From Bacteroidales bacterium (GTDB taxonomy: Bacteria > Bacteroidota > Bacteroidia > Bacteroidales > UBA932), in assembly GCA_017477465.1 (NCBI GenBank), contig JAFUVU010000032.1, forward strand, positions 1 through 64,000: a DNA stretch of 64,000 nucleotides, written 5' to 3'. Positions 7,655 through 15,767 of this stretch are shown here, one piece after another; positions within the stretch are counted from its first letter, which is position 1; each line of letters starts with the position of its first letter. A program made the position numbers and the translations under genes. The notes beneath the pieces were generated by a model. It did not search any database and had not been told where the DNA came from. It saw nothing but the letters and a program-made list of their open reading frames with translations.

Positions 7655-8623
7655 TTAATGCGAGGGGTTGAGCAGCTGGATGGCGGCGCGGGTGGTGACG
7701 TAATTGCCGTCGTAGGAGTAGTAGTCGGACTTGATGTTACGGATGCCCAGTCCGGCCAGCGGGCCGAAGGAAACGACCCTCCGGGTGAGTTCCTCCACGG
7801 CACTGCATTTCTCCCGTTCCTCGTTCTGGATGGTGCCGTCCATGTCGGCCCCGAGCAGCAGTTTGGATGCCGGGACCTTGGCATAATCCAGGGCCGACAG
7901 GATCTGGAAATGAAGGTCCTGCGCAAAAGCCGTGGTTTCGCTGTCCAGGACGAAGTAATCCACTTCGGAACGGCTTTCCTCCGGGACAAACAGCGGGTTG
8001 CCTTCAAAAACCAACACCTGACCTTCCGTCTTGGCGGCAGAGAGCTTTGCTACAAGCGCGGAGGAGAGGGACTCGTTCAGGGCATCCCCCAGCCTGTAAG
8101 AGCCGGTGAACGCATAGCCGTCAAGGCCATTCTCCTTTACGGAGCCAACCACCTGGTCCAGATAGGTGTTAAGGGCGGCCACATCCGAGAAGCCCTTTTT
8201 GTCCAGGTCCACGTGGTACAGGACTTTGGTCCCGATGCTCTTCATCCAGGCCATATCTTCTTTGTCGAATTCGGAGAAGTGCTCGGCATTGGTGAGGCTG
8301 ACAAAGTCCAGGCTGTCCGGGAGGCAGCGCAAGAAGTCCTTCTCGCTGGCCGCCTTTTCCGGCGCATTCTCGAACCGCGCATAGAAGAGGAAATGGTCGC
8401 TCTGCTTGTAATTCAGCAGAGATGCCTTGTATTGCTCCCAAAGCTCAGGATTCTGGTCCCAGGGGCGGAGGTACGTGATGCCGGCAGGCTGGGTCTCAGT
8501 CCACTTGGTGCAAGAAGCCAGGAGATTGCCGGTCAAGCCGGCAATGACGGCAAGAAGGATGAGATTTCTCGACTTCGCTCGAAATGACAAATATGATGCT
8601 CGAAATGACATTATTGTTTTCAT
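7655..8623 (-). CDS. GH18-like surface glycan-binding lipoprotein, non-catalytic
   Basis: A 322-aa lipoprotein. The signal sequence contains SFRAKSRNL and VIAGLTGNLLASC from the repeat element, preceded by a second partial copy (SFRAS). The mature part is a TIM-barrel of the GH18 superfamily resembling the third gene of N-glycan-type loci (BT_3985-like). The position of the DxxDxDxE motif reads DGYAFTGS, with no acidic catalytic residue. It lies 5 nt after the SusD stop and 11 nt before the LamG gene. Expected function is glycan capture at the cell surface with SusD. DUF4849-like or other annotations are possible; a hydrolase call would be unsafe. Confidence 0.75.
   Translation of the reverse strand: MKTIMSFRASYLSFRAKSRNLILLAVIAGLTGNLLASCTKWTETQPAGITYLRPWDQNPELWEQYKASLLNYKQSDHFLFYARFENAPEKAASEKDFLRCLPDSLDFVSLTNAEHFSEFDKEDMAWMKSIGTKVLYHVDLDKKGFSDVAALNTYLDQVVGSVKENGLDGYAFTGSYRLGDALNESLSSALVAKLSAAKTEGQVLVFEGNPLFVPEESRSEVDYFVLDSETTAFAQDLHFQILSALDYAKVPASKLLLGADMDGTIQNEEREKCSAVEELTRRVVSFGPLAGLGIRNIKSDYYSYDGNYVTTRAAIQLLNPSH
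8524..8588 (-). repeat. REP-like two-palindrome element, copy in GH18-like gene 2
   Basis: Palindrome A at 8524-8548, a 14-nt spacer, palindrome B at 8563-8588, plus a partial extra B end at about 8598-8611 (cgaaatgaca). Translated on the minus strand in the gene frame it again gives SFRAKSRNL and VIAGLTGNLL. Confidence 0.85.
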
Positions 8624-8628
8624 GGCGC

Positions 8629-10236
8629 TTAGTCGTTATAGGGTTTGACATCCCACCATACGCGGGTGCTCATTTCGTCTCCGTTGCGGGTGCCTTCGCC
8701 GGTGGCTTCGCTGTTGAGGAGCCGGATGGCTTCTTCTACATTGGCCTTGTTCTGGTCGTGCTCCTCCAGCGGGTAACGGAGCCTGCGGGCGTGACGGTGG
8801 ACATCCACGGCGCCGCCGGAGAGATCCTGTGCAGCATCAAAGAGGCGCGGATAGCCGGTCCTGCGGTATTCGCTCCAAGCTTCGACGCCCAGCGGGAAAA
8901 TCGCAATCCATTTCTGGGTTATGATTTTCTCAAGATTCGTCTCGATGTCGATGGCAGTATCGTCCCAGGCGATGGTTACGTTGCTGGGACGGGTTCCCAC
9001 GCTCCAGGCGCCAAGGGGATCGGTGTAGGCGTCCGGGCGCCTGGTGTTATCGGCAATATAGGCATCGGCCCCACTGGCTCCTTTCTCTTCGAAGGAAAGG
9101 CGGATGGCCTGCTCGTACAGTTCCTTTGCCGATTCTGCACTGCCCCAGCGGAGTTCGTATTCGGCCCGCAGGAAGGTAACTTCGGCGGCATTCATCCAGA
9201 GGTAGGGCGTGTCGGTGTTCACCAGCATATTGGAATAGCATTCCACGAAATCTGTCTTGCTGGAGACCACGGAGCCCACGCGGACCCCGGCAAATCCGCC
9301 GCCGCGGACGGCGGGGAGGAACATCTTTTCGCGCCGGGGATCTTCGTAACCGTTCATGTAACAGATGATGTCGGCACCGACACGGTGGTCCTGCCAGCCG
9401 TTATAGATGAGGGCCGTGCGATTCTCTACGGCGTGCATCAGGGCATTGTCGGCATTGGTGGTAATCACACCCGCCGCGATGGCTTCGGAGGCTTTTTCGC
9501 GGCTCAGTTCCGGTTTGACGTAACTCAGGCGCATGGCCATACGGAGTTTCAGGGAATTGGCGAAGCGGCTCCACTGGGCGATGTTGCCGTAGTACACCCG
9601 GTCGAATGATTTCCATCCGGCAGGGTCGATGCCCTCGTTGGCCTTGAACTGGGAGATGGCCAGTTCCAATTCCTCGAACATCTCCTCGTACACCTTCTCC
9701 TGGGAGTCGTATTTCACATACAGACCTTCGTTGGAGACAGCGTCGCTGTACGGGACCGGCCCGTAGGAATCCGTCACGCGGTGCATGGTGGCCACCCGGA
9801 AGAGATGGGCGAAGGCAAGCGCCAGCTCGTCATCCGTCTCGTTGATGATGGCCCTGTACGGAGCATACATCTCCGTCATTACATTGGAGAAGGGCCATTT
9901 GCGCCAGTCCGGGGTCTCATTGAAGGTTTCAAAACGATCCAGCCAGGTATTGACCGTGGAGCCGATGTAGCCGGCATAGGGACCGCCGGAAAGGCTTTCG
10001 ACGAACTGATAGATATGTTCTTCGACCGGGACGACCAGGTTCTGCAGGTTGGTCACCTTGGTCCCGGTACGGTAATTCTTTACCTCCATCTGTTCTGCGG
10101 TGACCTGGTTGGGGTTGGTGTTCAGTTTCTCGTAGCGCGCGGTGCAGCCGGTGAGGAGATTGCCGGTCAGGCCGGCAATGACGGACAGAAGGAGGAGATT
10201 CTTCGCTGCGCTCAGAATGACATTTCTATTATTCAT
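8629..10236 (-). CDS. susD-like: SusD/RagB-family glycan-binding lipoprotein
   Basis: A 535-aa lipoprotein partner of the upstream SusC. The signal peptide MNNRNVILSAAKNLLLL then SVIAGLTGNLLTGC is repeat-derived. SusD hallmarks: N-terminal YEKLNTNPNQVT, the TPR-rich helices (YAPYRAIINETDDELALAFAHLFRV, VTDSYGPVPYSDA), and C-terminal IITQKWIAIFPLGVEAWSEYRRTGYP, the conserved segment of the SusD-like_2 group. It acts as the surface lid of the SusCD transporter that captures oligosaccharides or glycopeptides. It lies 11 nt after susC. Ligand cannot be read from sequence; locus architecture suggests N-glycan-like substrates. Confidence 0.92.
   Translation of the reverse strand: MNNRNVILSAAKNLLLLSVIAGLTGNLLTGCTARYEKLNTNPNQVTAEQMEVKNYRTGTKVTNLQNLVVPVEEHIYQFVESLSGGPYAGYIGSTVNTWLDRFETFNETPDWRKWPFSNVMTEMYAPYRAIINETDDELALAFAHLFRVATMHRVTDSYGPVPYSDAVSNEGLYVKYDSQEKVYEEMFEELELAISQFKANEGIDPAGWKSFDRVYYGNIAQWSRFANSLKLRMAMRLSYVKPELSREKASEAIAAGVITTNADNALMHAVENRTALIYNGWQDHRVGADIICYMNGYEDPRREKMFLPAVRGGGFAGVRVGSVVSSKTDFVECYSNMLVNTDTPYLWMNAAEVTFLRAEYELRWGSAESAKELYEQAIRLSFEEKGASGADAYIADNTRRPDAYTDPLGAWSVGTRPSNVTIAWDDTAIDIETNLEKIITQKWIAIFPLGVEAWSEYRRTGYPRLFDAAQDLSGGAVDVHRHARRLRYPLEEHDQNKANVEEAIRLLNSEATGEGTRNGDEMSTRVWWDVKPYND
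10158..10221 (-). repeat. REP-like two-palindrome element, copy in susD 5' end
   Basis: Palindrome A at 10158-10182 and, after a 14-nt spacer, a variant palindrome B at 10197-10221 with outer arms ATTCT/AGAAT instead of ATTTC/GAAAT. In the susD frame it encodes VILSAAKNL and VIAGLTGNLL of the signal peptide. Confidence 0.85.
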
Positions 10237-10247
10237 ATCAGACCCTC

Positions 10248-13200
10248 CTAAAAGTTAAGTTTCACGTTGAAGCCCAAGCGGCGGAGACTGGGCATCATGA
10301 AGTAGTCGATGCCCTGGTAGTTGTTGCCGGTGGAGGCGACGGACTCCGGGTCGAACGGAGCCTTGCAGTAGATCATCCAGAGGTTGTTCCCCACGAGGGA
10401 TACCGTGGCGCTCAGTACGTTACGGAACCACTTGCGTGGAAGCGTGTAACCGAAGGACAGCTCCTGGAGACGGAAATTGGTGGCGTCGTAGCGGTAATAC
10501 TGCGGCATGCCGCTCTGCGAGGCCAGCGAAGTGTACCACTTCTGCGGATCCACCCATTCGCGGCCGTTGACCAGGACGCCGCCGGCGTCGCGTGCCGCGG
10601 CCGATGCCTCGGACACGCCATAGAGGTCCATGCTCGCCTGCGTGGCACTGTAGCACACACCGCCGATGCGTCCGCTTAGGAGGATGCCCAGGTGGAAGCC
10701 GGCAAAGGTGACGTCGTTCCGCCAGGCGAGATTGTATTTCGGGAATACCGAACCGAGAAAGATCTCACTGTCGGTATCCGTCATGAGGGGCTTCCCTTCA
10801 TTGTCAATCTCGATGTAGCCCTGCCGGTTGAAGGCGACATCGGCCGTCGTGTAGAGATCGCCCAATGTTCCGCCCTTCTTGAGGATGTACATCACTTTTC
10901 CCAGGCCCTTGATGCGGAGCTCGTCGATATTCAGGGGGTCGCCCGTCACGGGGTTCACGGCACCTTCGGCCAGGTTCATGATCTTGTTTTTGTTCCAGGA
11001 CCAGGTGAAGTTGCTGTCCCATCCGAACTTGCCCCAGGTATGGCCGTATCCGGCCGACAGTTCGACGCCCGTGTTCCGGACGGAGCCTGTCTGCAGGTAG
11101 ATGGTTGTGTAAGTGGAGGAAGGCGCCAGTTGCGGGTTGAAGGTCTGGTTGCCGGTGTCGGCCAGATACCAGGAGGCGTTCAGCCTCAGGTCCTGCCACA
11201 GCCGGGCCTCGATGCCCACCTCGTAGCTCCGGGTGCGCTCCTCCTTGAGGTCGCCGATGGGATAATGGGTCTTGTCTTTCCAGATTCGCGCATTGGCGTC
11301 ATACTCGTAGGTGGTCATATTCAGGAAGCGCTCATACGGAATGCCCACTTCGGCATAGGAGCCCCTAAGTTTCAGGTAGGTGACGGGGCCAAGGTCCCAA
11401 AGGGAGGTGGGGGTCCAGGAAAGGCCCACAGAGGGGTAATGGAAGCACTTCTTGTTGGAACCGGCCAGTTGGGAAGGCCAGTCCACGCGTTCCGTAAGAG
11501 TCAGGTACAGCATCTTTTTCCAGCCCAGCTCCACACTGCCGAAGACGGACTGTGTCTCGTCATTCCAACCGCTCTTGCTGGCGCGGGATTTCACGTTGTC
11601 CAGGTCAAAGACATTGAACACATTGGCCAGGCCGTCTTCCTGGATAGGACCGCCGTAGGTAAGGGTGTTGGTCTTTACGTTGTTGATGGAGGCGCCCACA
11701 TTGGCCTGCAGGTTCCAGTCCTTGCCGAAGTCCTTCTTCACGTTCACCATCACGTCGGCATAGATCTGCCCGTCCTCCGTGCGGGCTTCCGTGTAATGGC
11801 CGTTGCTTCCGCCTTCGGAGATGGTGGGCTCCGTGGTGGCATATAGCTTCTGCGTGTAGATATTGCTGGCGTTGTCAATCTTGACGCGGGCGGCCACATT
11901 GAGCCAGGAAAGGATGTCGTAACTGGCCGAGAGGCTGACCATATAGCGGTGCTTGTCATTGTTCCGCAGGTTCCGGTAGGCGATCCAGTACGGGTTCTGC
12001 ATACGGAGGTCGCCGGCCAGTTCGTCCGGCCAGAATTGCTCCATCATCTTGGTTCCCGGATTGTACCTTTCATAAGACTGGTAGATGGAGAAGTCATAGC
12101 CCCGGGGAAAGAGATAAACCGAAGTGAGCGGGTTGCTGTACACGCCCTGGTTGGTCATGTTCTGGTCTTTCTGAAGGATGTAACTGCCGTTGAAATCCAG
12201 GCGGAGCTTGTCCTTCAGGAAGTAGCTTGTATTGCGGAAGGTGAAGTTGTATCGGTCGTACTTGTTGTTGGGGATGATGCCGTCCGAGTTCACGGCCGCG
12301 GCAGAGAAATAGGTCTGGTTCTTGTCCGTACCGCCGGACAGCGTAAAAGCATTGGTATAGGTGGTTCCCGTCTGGAAGAAATCCTTCGGGGAATAGTTGA
12401 ATCGGGCCGATTCGGGGAGATATTCTCCCCAGCTGAAAGCGCTCTTGCCGCTTTTCCCGTTATAACCCGTGCCGTAGCGCGTCTGGAACTGTGGAAGGAC
12501 GAACGGGCTCAGGAACTCCGTATTGCTGGAAAACGTGACCTTGATGCCGCCGGCTTCTCCTTTCTTGGTGGTGATGAGGATGGCACCATTGGCGGCATTG
12601 GAGCCATAAAGCGCCGCTGCCGCCGCGCCGGTGAGTACGGAAACGCTTTCGATATCCTCCGGGTTGATGTCGGCCACGCTCTCCGTGGCACCCTTGGAGT
12701 CGAATTCCGTACCACCGCCACCGCCGAAGTTGTACATAGGGATACCGTCGATGACATACAGCACGTTGGAGCTCTGGGCGATGGACTTGTTACCTCTTAA
12801 TACTACTTTTGAGGCGCCGCCCACGCCGGAGGAACTGGCGTTGATGGTCACGCCCGCCACTTTGCCGGAAAGGGCGTTGACGAAGTTCGCGTCCTTGACC
12901 GTCGTGATGGCGTCGGCCTTCACTTCTTGCACGTTGTAACTCAGCGCCTTTTGCTCCCTGCGGATACCGAGGGCCGTCACTACCGTCCCTTCCAGCTCGA
13001 TGTTGGCTTCCTGCAGAGTTACGTTGAACGTATGGCGGCCACCGATCGGCATTTCAACATCCGTATAGCCGATGGAAGAAAATACCAGTCGGCCCCCGAG
13101 TTTGTCTCCCGGAATGGTGAGGGTGAATTTGCCGTCCAGATCGGTGGTTGTGCCGACTGTCGTTCCTTTCACAAATACCGAGACGCCCGGGAGGGGAAAC

Positions 13201-13559
13201 CCGGCGGCATCGGCCACCGTCCCCTTTACGGCCCTGGGCTCTGCGGGAGCCTTCTTGGAAAGCGTGATGTTTTTGCCGGAGATGACATACTCCAAGCCGG
13301 TGCCGCGGACCAACTGTTCGAGCGTCGCCTGCAGGGTGGCATTCTTGACATGGAGCGTCACCTTCTGCTGCAAGTCCACTTCATCGCTGGTGATGGTGAA
13401 GAGGTAGCGGGTCTGCTGCTCAATGGCATCGATGGCCTGCTCCAGCCTGGCTTCGCTCAGATCCAGCGTAACCTTCCCCTCCGGGCTCTGTGCATACGCA
13501 CCAACTCCCAGTATCGGCAACAGCAGGATCAGTCCAAGCATTAATTTCTTTGTAATCAT
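10248..13559 (-). CDS. susC-like: SusC/RagA TonB-dependent outer-membrane transporter with STN domain
   Basis: A 1103-aa TonB-dependent receptor. A cleavable signal peptide (MITKKLMLGLILLLPILG, AYAQS) is followed by an STN domain (about 32-100, LDLSEARLEQAIDAIEQQ), a carboxypeptidase-D-regulatory-like barrel extension (about 110-195, VKGTVADAAGFPLPGVSVFV), the plug (VTTVKDANFVNALSGKVAGV, ...VLYVIDGIPM, SVLTGAAAAALYGSNAANG) and a 22-strand-type barrel ending in FNVKLNF. The STN domain is the part that in FecA/SusC regulators contacts the FecR anti-sigma factor, and a fecR gene lies 9 nt upstream, so ligand-induced trans-envelope signalling is expected. Pairs with SusD downstream. Confidence 0.95.
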   Translation of the reverse strand: MITKKLMLGLILLLPILGVGAYAQSPEGKVTLDLSEARLEQAIDAIEQQTRYLFTITSDEVDLQQKVTLHVKNATLQATLEQLVRGTGLEYVISGKNITLSKKAPAEPRAVKGTVADAAGFPLPGVSVFVKGTTVGTTTDLDGKFTLTIPGDKLGGRLVFSSIGYTDVEMPIGGRHTFNVTLQEANIELEGTVVTALGIRREQKALSYNVQEVKADAITTVKDANFVNALSGKVAGVTINASSSGVGGASKVVLRGNKSIAQSSNVLYVIDGIPMYNFGGGGGTEFDSKGATESVADINPEDIESVSVLTGAAAAALYGSNAANGAILITTKKGEAGGIKVTFSSNTEFLSPFVLPQFQTRYGTGYNGKSGKSAFSWGEYLPESARFNYSPKDFFQTGTTYTNAFTLSGGTDKNQTYFSAAAVNSDGIIPNNKYDRYNFTFRNTSYFLKDKLRLDFNGSYILQKDQNMTNQGVYSNPLTSVYLFPRGYDFSIYQSYERYNPGTKMMEQFWPDELAGDLRMQNPYWIAYRNLRNNDKHRYMVSLSASYDILSWLNVAARVKIDNASNIYTQKLYATTEPTISEGGSNGHYTEARTEDGQIYADVMVNVKKDFGKDWNLQANVGASINNVKTNTLTYGGPIQEDGLANVFNVFDLDNVKSRASKSGWNDETQSVFGSVELGWKKMLYLTLTERVDWPSQLAGSNKKCFHYPSVGLSWTPTSLWDLGPVTYLKLRGSYAEVGIPYERFLNMTTYEYDANARIWKDKTHYPIGDLKEERTRSYEVGIEARLWQDLRLNASWYLADTGNQTFNPQLAPSSTYTTIYLQTGSVRNTGVELSAGYGHTWGKFGWDSNFTWSWNKNKIMNLAEGAVNPVTGDPLNIDELRIKGLGKVMYILKKGGTLGDLYTTADVAFNRQGYIEIDNEGKPLMTDTDSEIFLGSVFPKYNLAWRNDVTFAGFHLGILLSGRIGGVCYSATQASMDLYGVSEASAAARDAGGVLVNGREWVDPQKWYTSLASQSGMPQYYRYDATNFRLQELSFGYTLPRKWFRNVLSATVSLVGNNLWMIYCKAPFDPESVASTGNNYQGIDYFMMPSLRRLGFNVKLNF

Positions 13560-13568
13560 GACGTTACT

Positions 13569-14567
13569 TTATTTACTATGGATATAGTAGATGTTTTCCT
13601 GAGCGTCGTAGGAATAGGTAAAATCCGAACTGGCGCGAAGCACATCCAGTGCTACCGTGACGCCGTCAGACACATATACCTTCATGCGGGGACTGCGATT
13701 GACGGGCATCTTCTCACACTGCAACACAATCTTGGCTCCGAAGGCCCGTTCGAAGGCTTTGATAACCTGTTCGAAGGGCATTCCACCTACAGAAAGCACG
13801 CCTTCTTTCCAGCTTGTTGCTGCAGCCGGGTTCTCCATCTTCGTTTTTTGCAGTTGCCCATCCGGCCCCATCCGGACGACATCCTTTGGCGCCATTTGCT
13901 GGGCGGTTTTCCCGGAAGCCTTGTCCACGATGGCGACCGAGCCTTCCAGTAGGGTGGTCGTAAAGCTGGCTTCGGATTCATCGGCCATTAGATTGAAGGT
14001 GGTACCAAGCACACGGACATCGTACGCAAACGTTTCAACCACAAAAGGATGCGCCTTATCTTCCTTTACATGGAAAAGGGCTTCGCCACTTACGGATACC
14101 CGGCGCTCGGCGCTTGCGAAGCGGGTGGGGTAGCGGAGTGTTGTTCCGGAGTTGAGGTCTACGCTGCTGCCGTCGGGGAGTTCCAGGGTTACCCGCTCGC
14201 CGTATGCGGTGCGGGCGGTCATCCACTCGTCGGCGGGGCTTTCCCGCATCAGGAGCCAGGACAGTCCGGCTGTCAGCGCCACTGCCGCAGCGATTCCGGA
14301 GACCATCCGGATTACGCGGCTGACACGATGCTTCCGTTTCCCTTCTTCAATTTCCCGCAGCGCAGCCGCTGCCTGCTCGTCTACCTCCAAGGCAACAGCT
14401 TCGGCCGCCATCATCTGGGCAGCGGCATACACGCGAAGTTCTTTATTGAACCGCAGCTGGTTCTTGGGGTTAGACTTGGCCCATGATGCCAACGCTTCGG
14501 TTTCTTCGGGGGACAAATCGTGCTCGAAGAAACGATGCATCAAATCCTCGTTAATCTGAATTTTCAT
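13569..14567 (-). CDS. FecR-type anti-sigma factor
   Basis: A 332-aa inner-membrane anti-sigma factor. The N-terminal cytoplasmic part (HRFFEHDLSPEETEALASW) binds the ECF sigma factor; one membrane helix lies at about residues 89-107 (GIAAAVALTAGLSWLLM); the periplasmic FecR domain follows (YGERVTLELPDGSSVDLNSG, FHVKEDKAHPFVVET, VRVLGTTFNLMAD), and the C-terminal DUF4974-like STN-like part ends YSYDAQENIYYIHSK. First gene of the SusCD operon, divergent from the sigma gene 120 bp away. It should couple substrate binding by the STN domain of SusC to release of the sigma factor. Confidence 0.93.
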   Translation of the reverse strand: MKIQINEDLMHRFFEHDLSPEETEALASWAKSNPKNQLRFNKELRVYAAAQMMAAEAVALEVDEQAAAALREIEEGKRKHRVSRVIRMVSGIAAAVALTAGLSWLLMRESPADEWMTARTAYGERVTLELPDGSSVDLNSGTTLRYPTRFASAERRVSVSGEALFHVKEDKAHPFVVETFAYDVRVLGTTFNLMADESEASFTTTLLEGSVAIVDKASGKTAQQMAPKDVVRMGPDGQLQKTKMENPAAATSWKEGVLSVGGMPFEQVIKAFERAFGAKIVLQCEKMPVNRSPRMKVYVSDGVTVALDVLRASSDFTYSYDAQENIYYIHSK

Positions 14568-14687
14568 GATTCGGACAGATGTTACTAATTTGGGTCACTA
14601 TTATTATAACTCCCAATCGGGGGAGATTGCAGACAAAAATTGTAAATTTTCCTGTATTTGAGAAATTTCATTAACTTCGCAGTATCA
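14568..14687. promoter_or_regulatory. Divergent sigma/anti-sigma control region
   Basis: The 120-bp gap between fecR and the ECF sigma gene contains a small hairpin (ctccc/gggag, 14610-14625) and, on the plus strand, TAACTTCGCAG at 14672-14682, one base from a TAnnTTTG minus-7 box, 8 nt before the preferred ATG. No clear minus-33 box was seen in either direction; fecR may be read from an ECF-dependent promoter whose consensus cannot be recognised here. Confidence 0.35.
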
Positions 14688-15275
14688 ATGACCGACAACG
14701 AGCGCATATCCTACAAGATGATTGAACGGCTGTTCAAAGCACAGAACAGCGTTCTCCTCTCGTTTGCGACCTCTTTTGTCCATGACCCGGATGTTGCCCA
14801 GGACATTGTCAGTGACTCGTTTATTTCTCTTATTGAGCACCGGGACAGCGTGGATCTTTCGGATTACAAGGCCTATCTTTTCGCCATCGTCCGCAATAAG
14901 TCCCTAACCTACAGGCGCGACAATACCCGCCACCAGGATATCCTGGAGCGCATCAAAAAAGAGGAAAGTGCCATGATGGAAGTCTATACCACAGCCATCG
15001 AAAACGCTAACCTATCCCTCGTCCATGCCGACGAAATCCGCCGCCTGTACCGGGAACAGCTCAATAAGTTTTCACCTCTTACGCGGCTCATCTTCACCAA
15101 AAGCCGGCACGACGGCATGACACACAAAGAAATTGCCGCCGAACTGGGCGTCTCCGAAAATACCGTCCGATACGAAATCTCCAAAGCCATGACAGCCTTC
15201 CGCGCCGCCCTGGCCGATTACGGCGAATTCATCCCGCTCATCCTTCTGATTCTGTCCAACCTGAAAGTTGGATAG
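14688..15275 (+). CDS. ECF-family RNA polymerase sigma factor (FecI-type)
   Basis: A 195-aa sigma-70 family protein. Region 2 spans about residues 12-80 (FKAQNSVLLSFATSFVHDPDVAQDIVSDSFISL, KAYLFAIVRNKSL), and region 4 about 115-175 with LTRLIFTKSRHDGMTHKEIA then LGVSENTVRYEISKAM, typical of Bacteroides sigma-70 families next to SusCD loci. The frame extends to a TTG at 14658, but the ATG at 14688 gives a normal N-terminus (MTDNERISYKMIERLF). It is transcribed away from fecR; FecI/FecR pairs are more often codirectional. Expected to activate the SusCD operon when released by FecR. Confidence 0.9.
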   Translation: MTDNERISYKMIERLFKAQNSVLLSFATSFVHDPDVAQDIVSDSFISLIEHRDSVDLSDYKAYLFAIVRNKSLTYRRDNTRHQDILERIKKEESAMMEVYTTAIENANLSLVHADEIRRLYREQLNKFSPLTRLIFTKSRHDGMTHKEIAAELGVSENTVRYEISKAMTAFRAALADYGEFIPLILLILSNLKVG

Positions 15276-15287
15276 TCTAAAAAGAAA

Positions 15288-15321
15288 AACAGCAGCAGAA
15301 TTGCTTCTGTTGCTGTTTTTT
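15288..15321. terminator. Bidirectional terminator between the ECF sigma gene and tmRNA
   Basis: A 13-bp stem (aacagcagcagaa / ttctgttgctgtt, one G-T pair) with a TTGC loop, followed by six T on the plus strand and preceded by an A-rich AAAAAGAAAAA that becomes a T-tract for the convergent tmRNA. Placed 12 nt after the sigma stop and directly after the tmRNA 3' end. Confidence 0.85.
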
Positions 15322-15322
15322 G

Positions 15323-15718
15323 TGGAGGTGAGCGGACTCGAACCGCTGTCCAAACGTCGCACCTGGCGGCTTTCTACATGCTTATCCATCCTTTGGTTTT
15401 CGAGGAAACCCTGCCGGAAGGCGGGCGAAGTTTCCCTTAGCCTTTAAGTCTTAGCCGGATTTAGAGGCGTCCTCCGGAGCAGCCTCAAATGGATGATACC
15501 CCTTGAAGGGCCCTTAAGAGGCGGAAGGGCCGAGGGATACTCGTCGGCGGCGCAGCCTTGGCGTCGCGGATTAAGCTAATTGCCTTGGGCTAATTAAGCA
15601 GCGAGTGCATAGTTGTTGTTGGCAACTGATTTTTCGGAGTCTGAGATTTACGGGCAAGGCTCCCACGCCCGACATGCTTACCGTCCTGCATCGGCGCTGT
15701 CAAAACCAAAACACCCCC
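15323..15718 (-). ncRNA. ssrA: Transfer-messenger RNA (tmRNA)
   Basis: About 396 nt. The 5' end GGGGGUG pairs with CACCUCC near the 3' end (7-bp acceptor stem with one G-U), followed by discriminator A; CCA is not encoded. The T-arm GGUUCGAGUCC is intact. The 5' part after the acceptor stem reads UUUUGGUUUUGACAGC, a normal tmRNA D-loop-like segment. The tag frame (15623 down to 15594) is GCC-AAC-AAC-AAC-TAT-GCA-CTC-GCT-GCT-TAA, giving ANNNYALAA, a standard ssrA degron ending for rescue of stalled ribosomes with SmpB. Confidence 0.96.
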
Positions 15719-15736
15719 GATGTCTGAACGTGGGTG

Positions 15737-15767
15737 CAAAATTAATAAAAAAAAGATTCCCGGTCAA
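15737..15767 (-). promoter_or_regulatory. tmRNA promoter with minus-33 TTG inside a repeat copy
   Basis: On the minus strand, TAATTTTG (15744-15737) matches TAnnTTTG, and TTG (15767-15765) lies exactly 20 nt upstream. Transcription would start 10-15 nt before the mature tmRNA 5' end. The TTG falls in the partial REP-like copy 15755-15769. Confidence 0.6.

Noticed and set aside
8584-9609. 341-aa open frame opposite susD
   Set aside because: Shadow of SusD whose conserved motifs are in the minus-strand frame.
15323-15360. tRNA-like 3' end with T-arm near 15330
   Set aside because: The T-arm belongs to tmRNA, whose 5' acceptor half is 360 nt away at 15712-15718, with the tag frame between.
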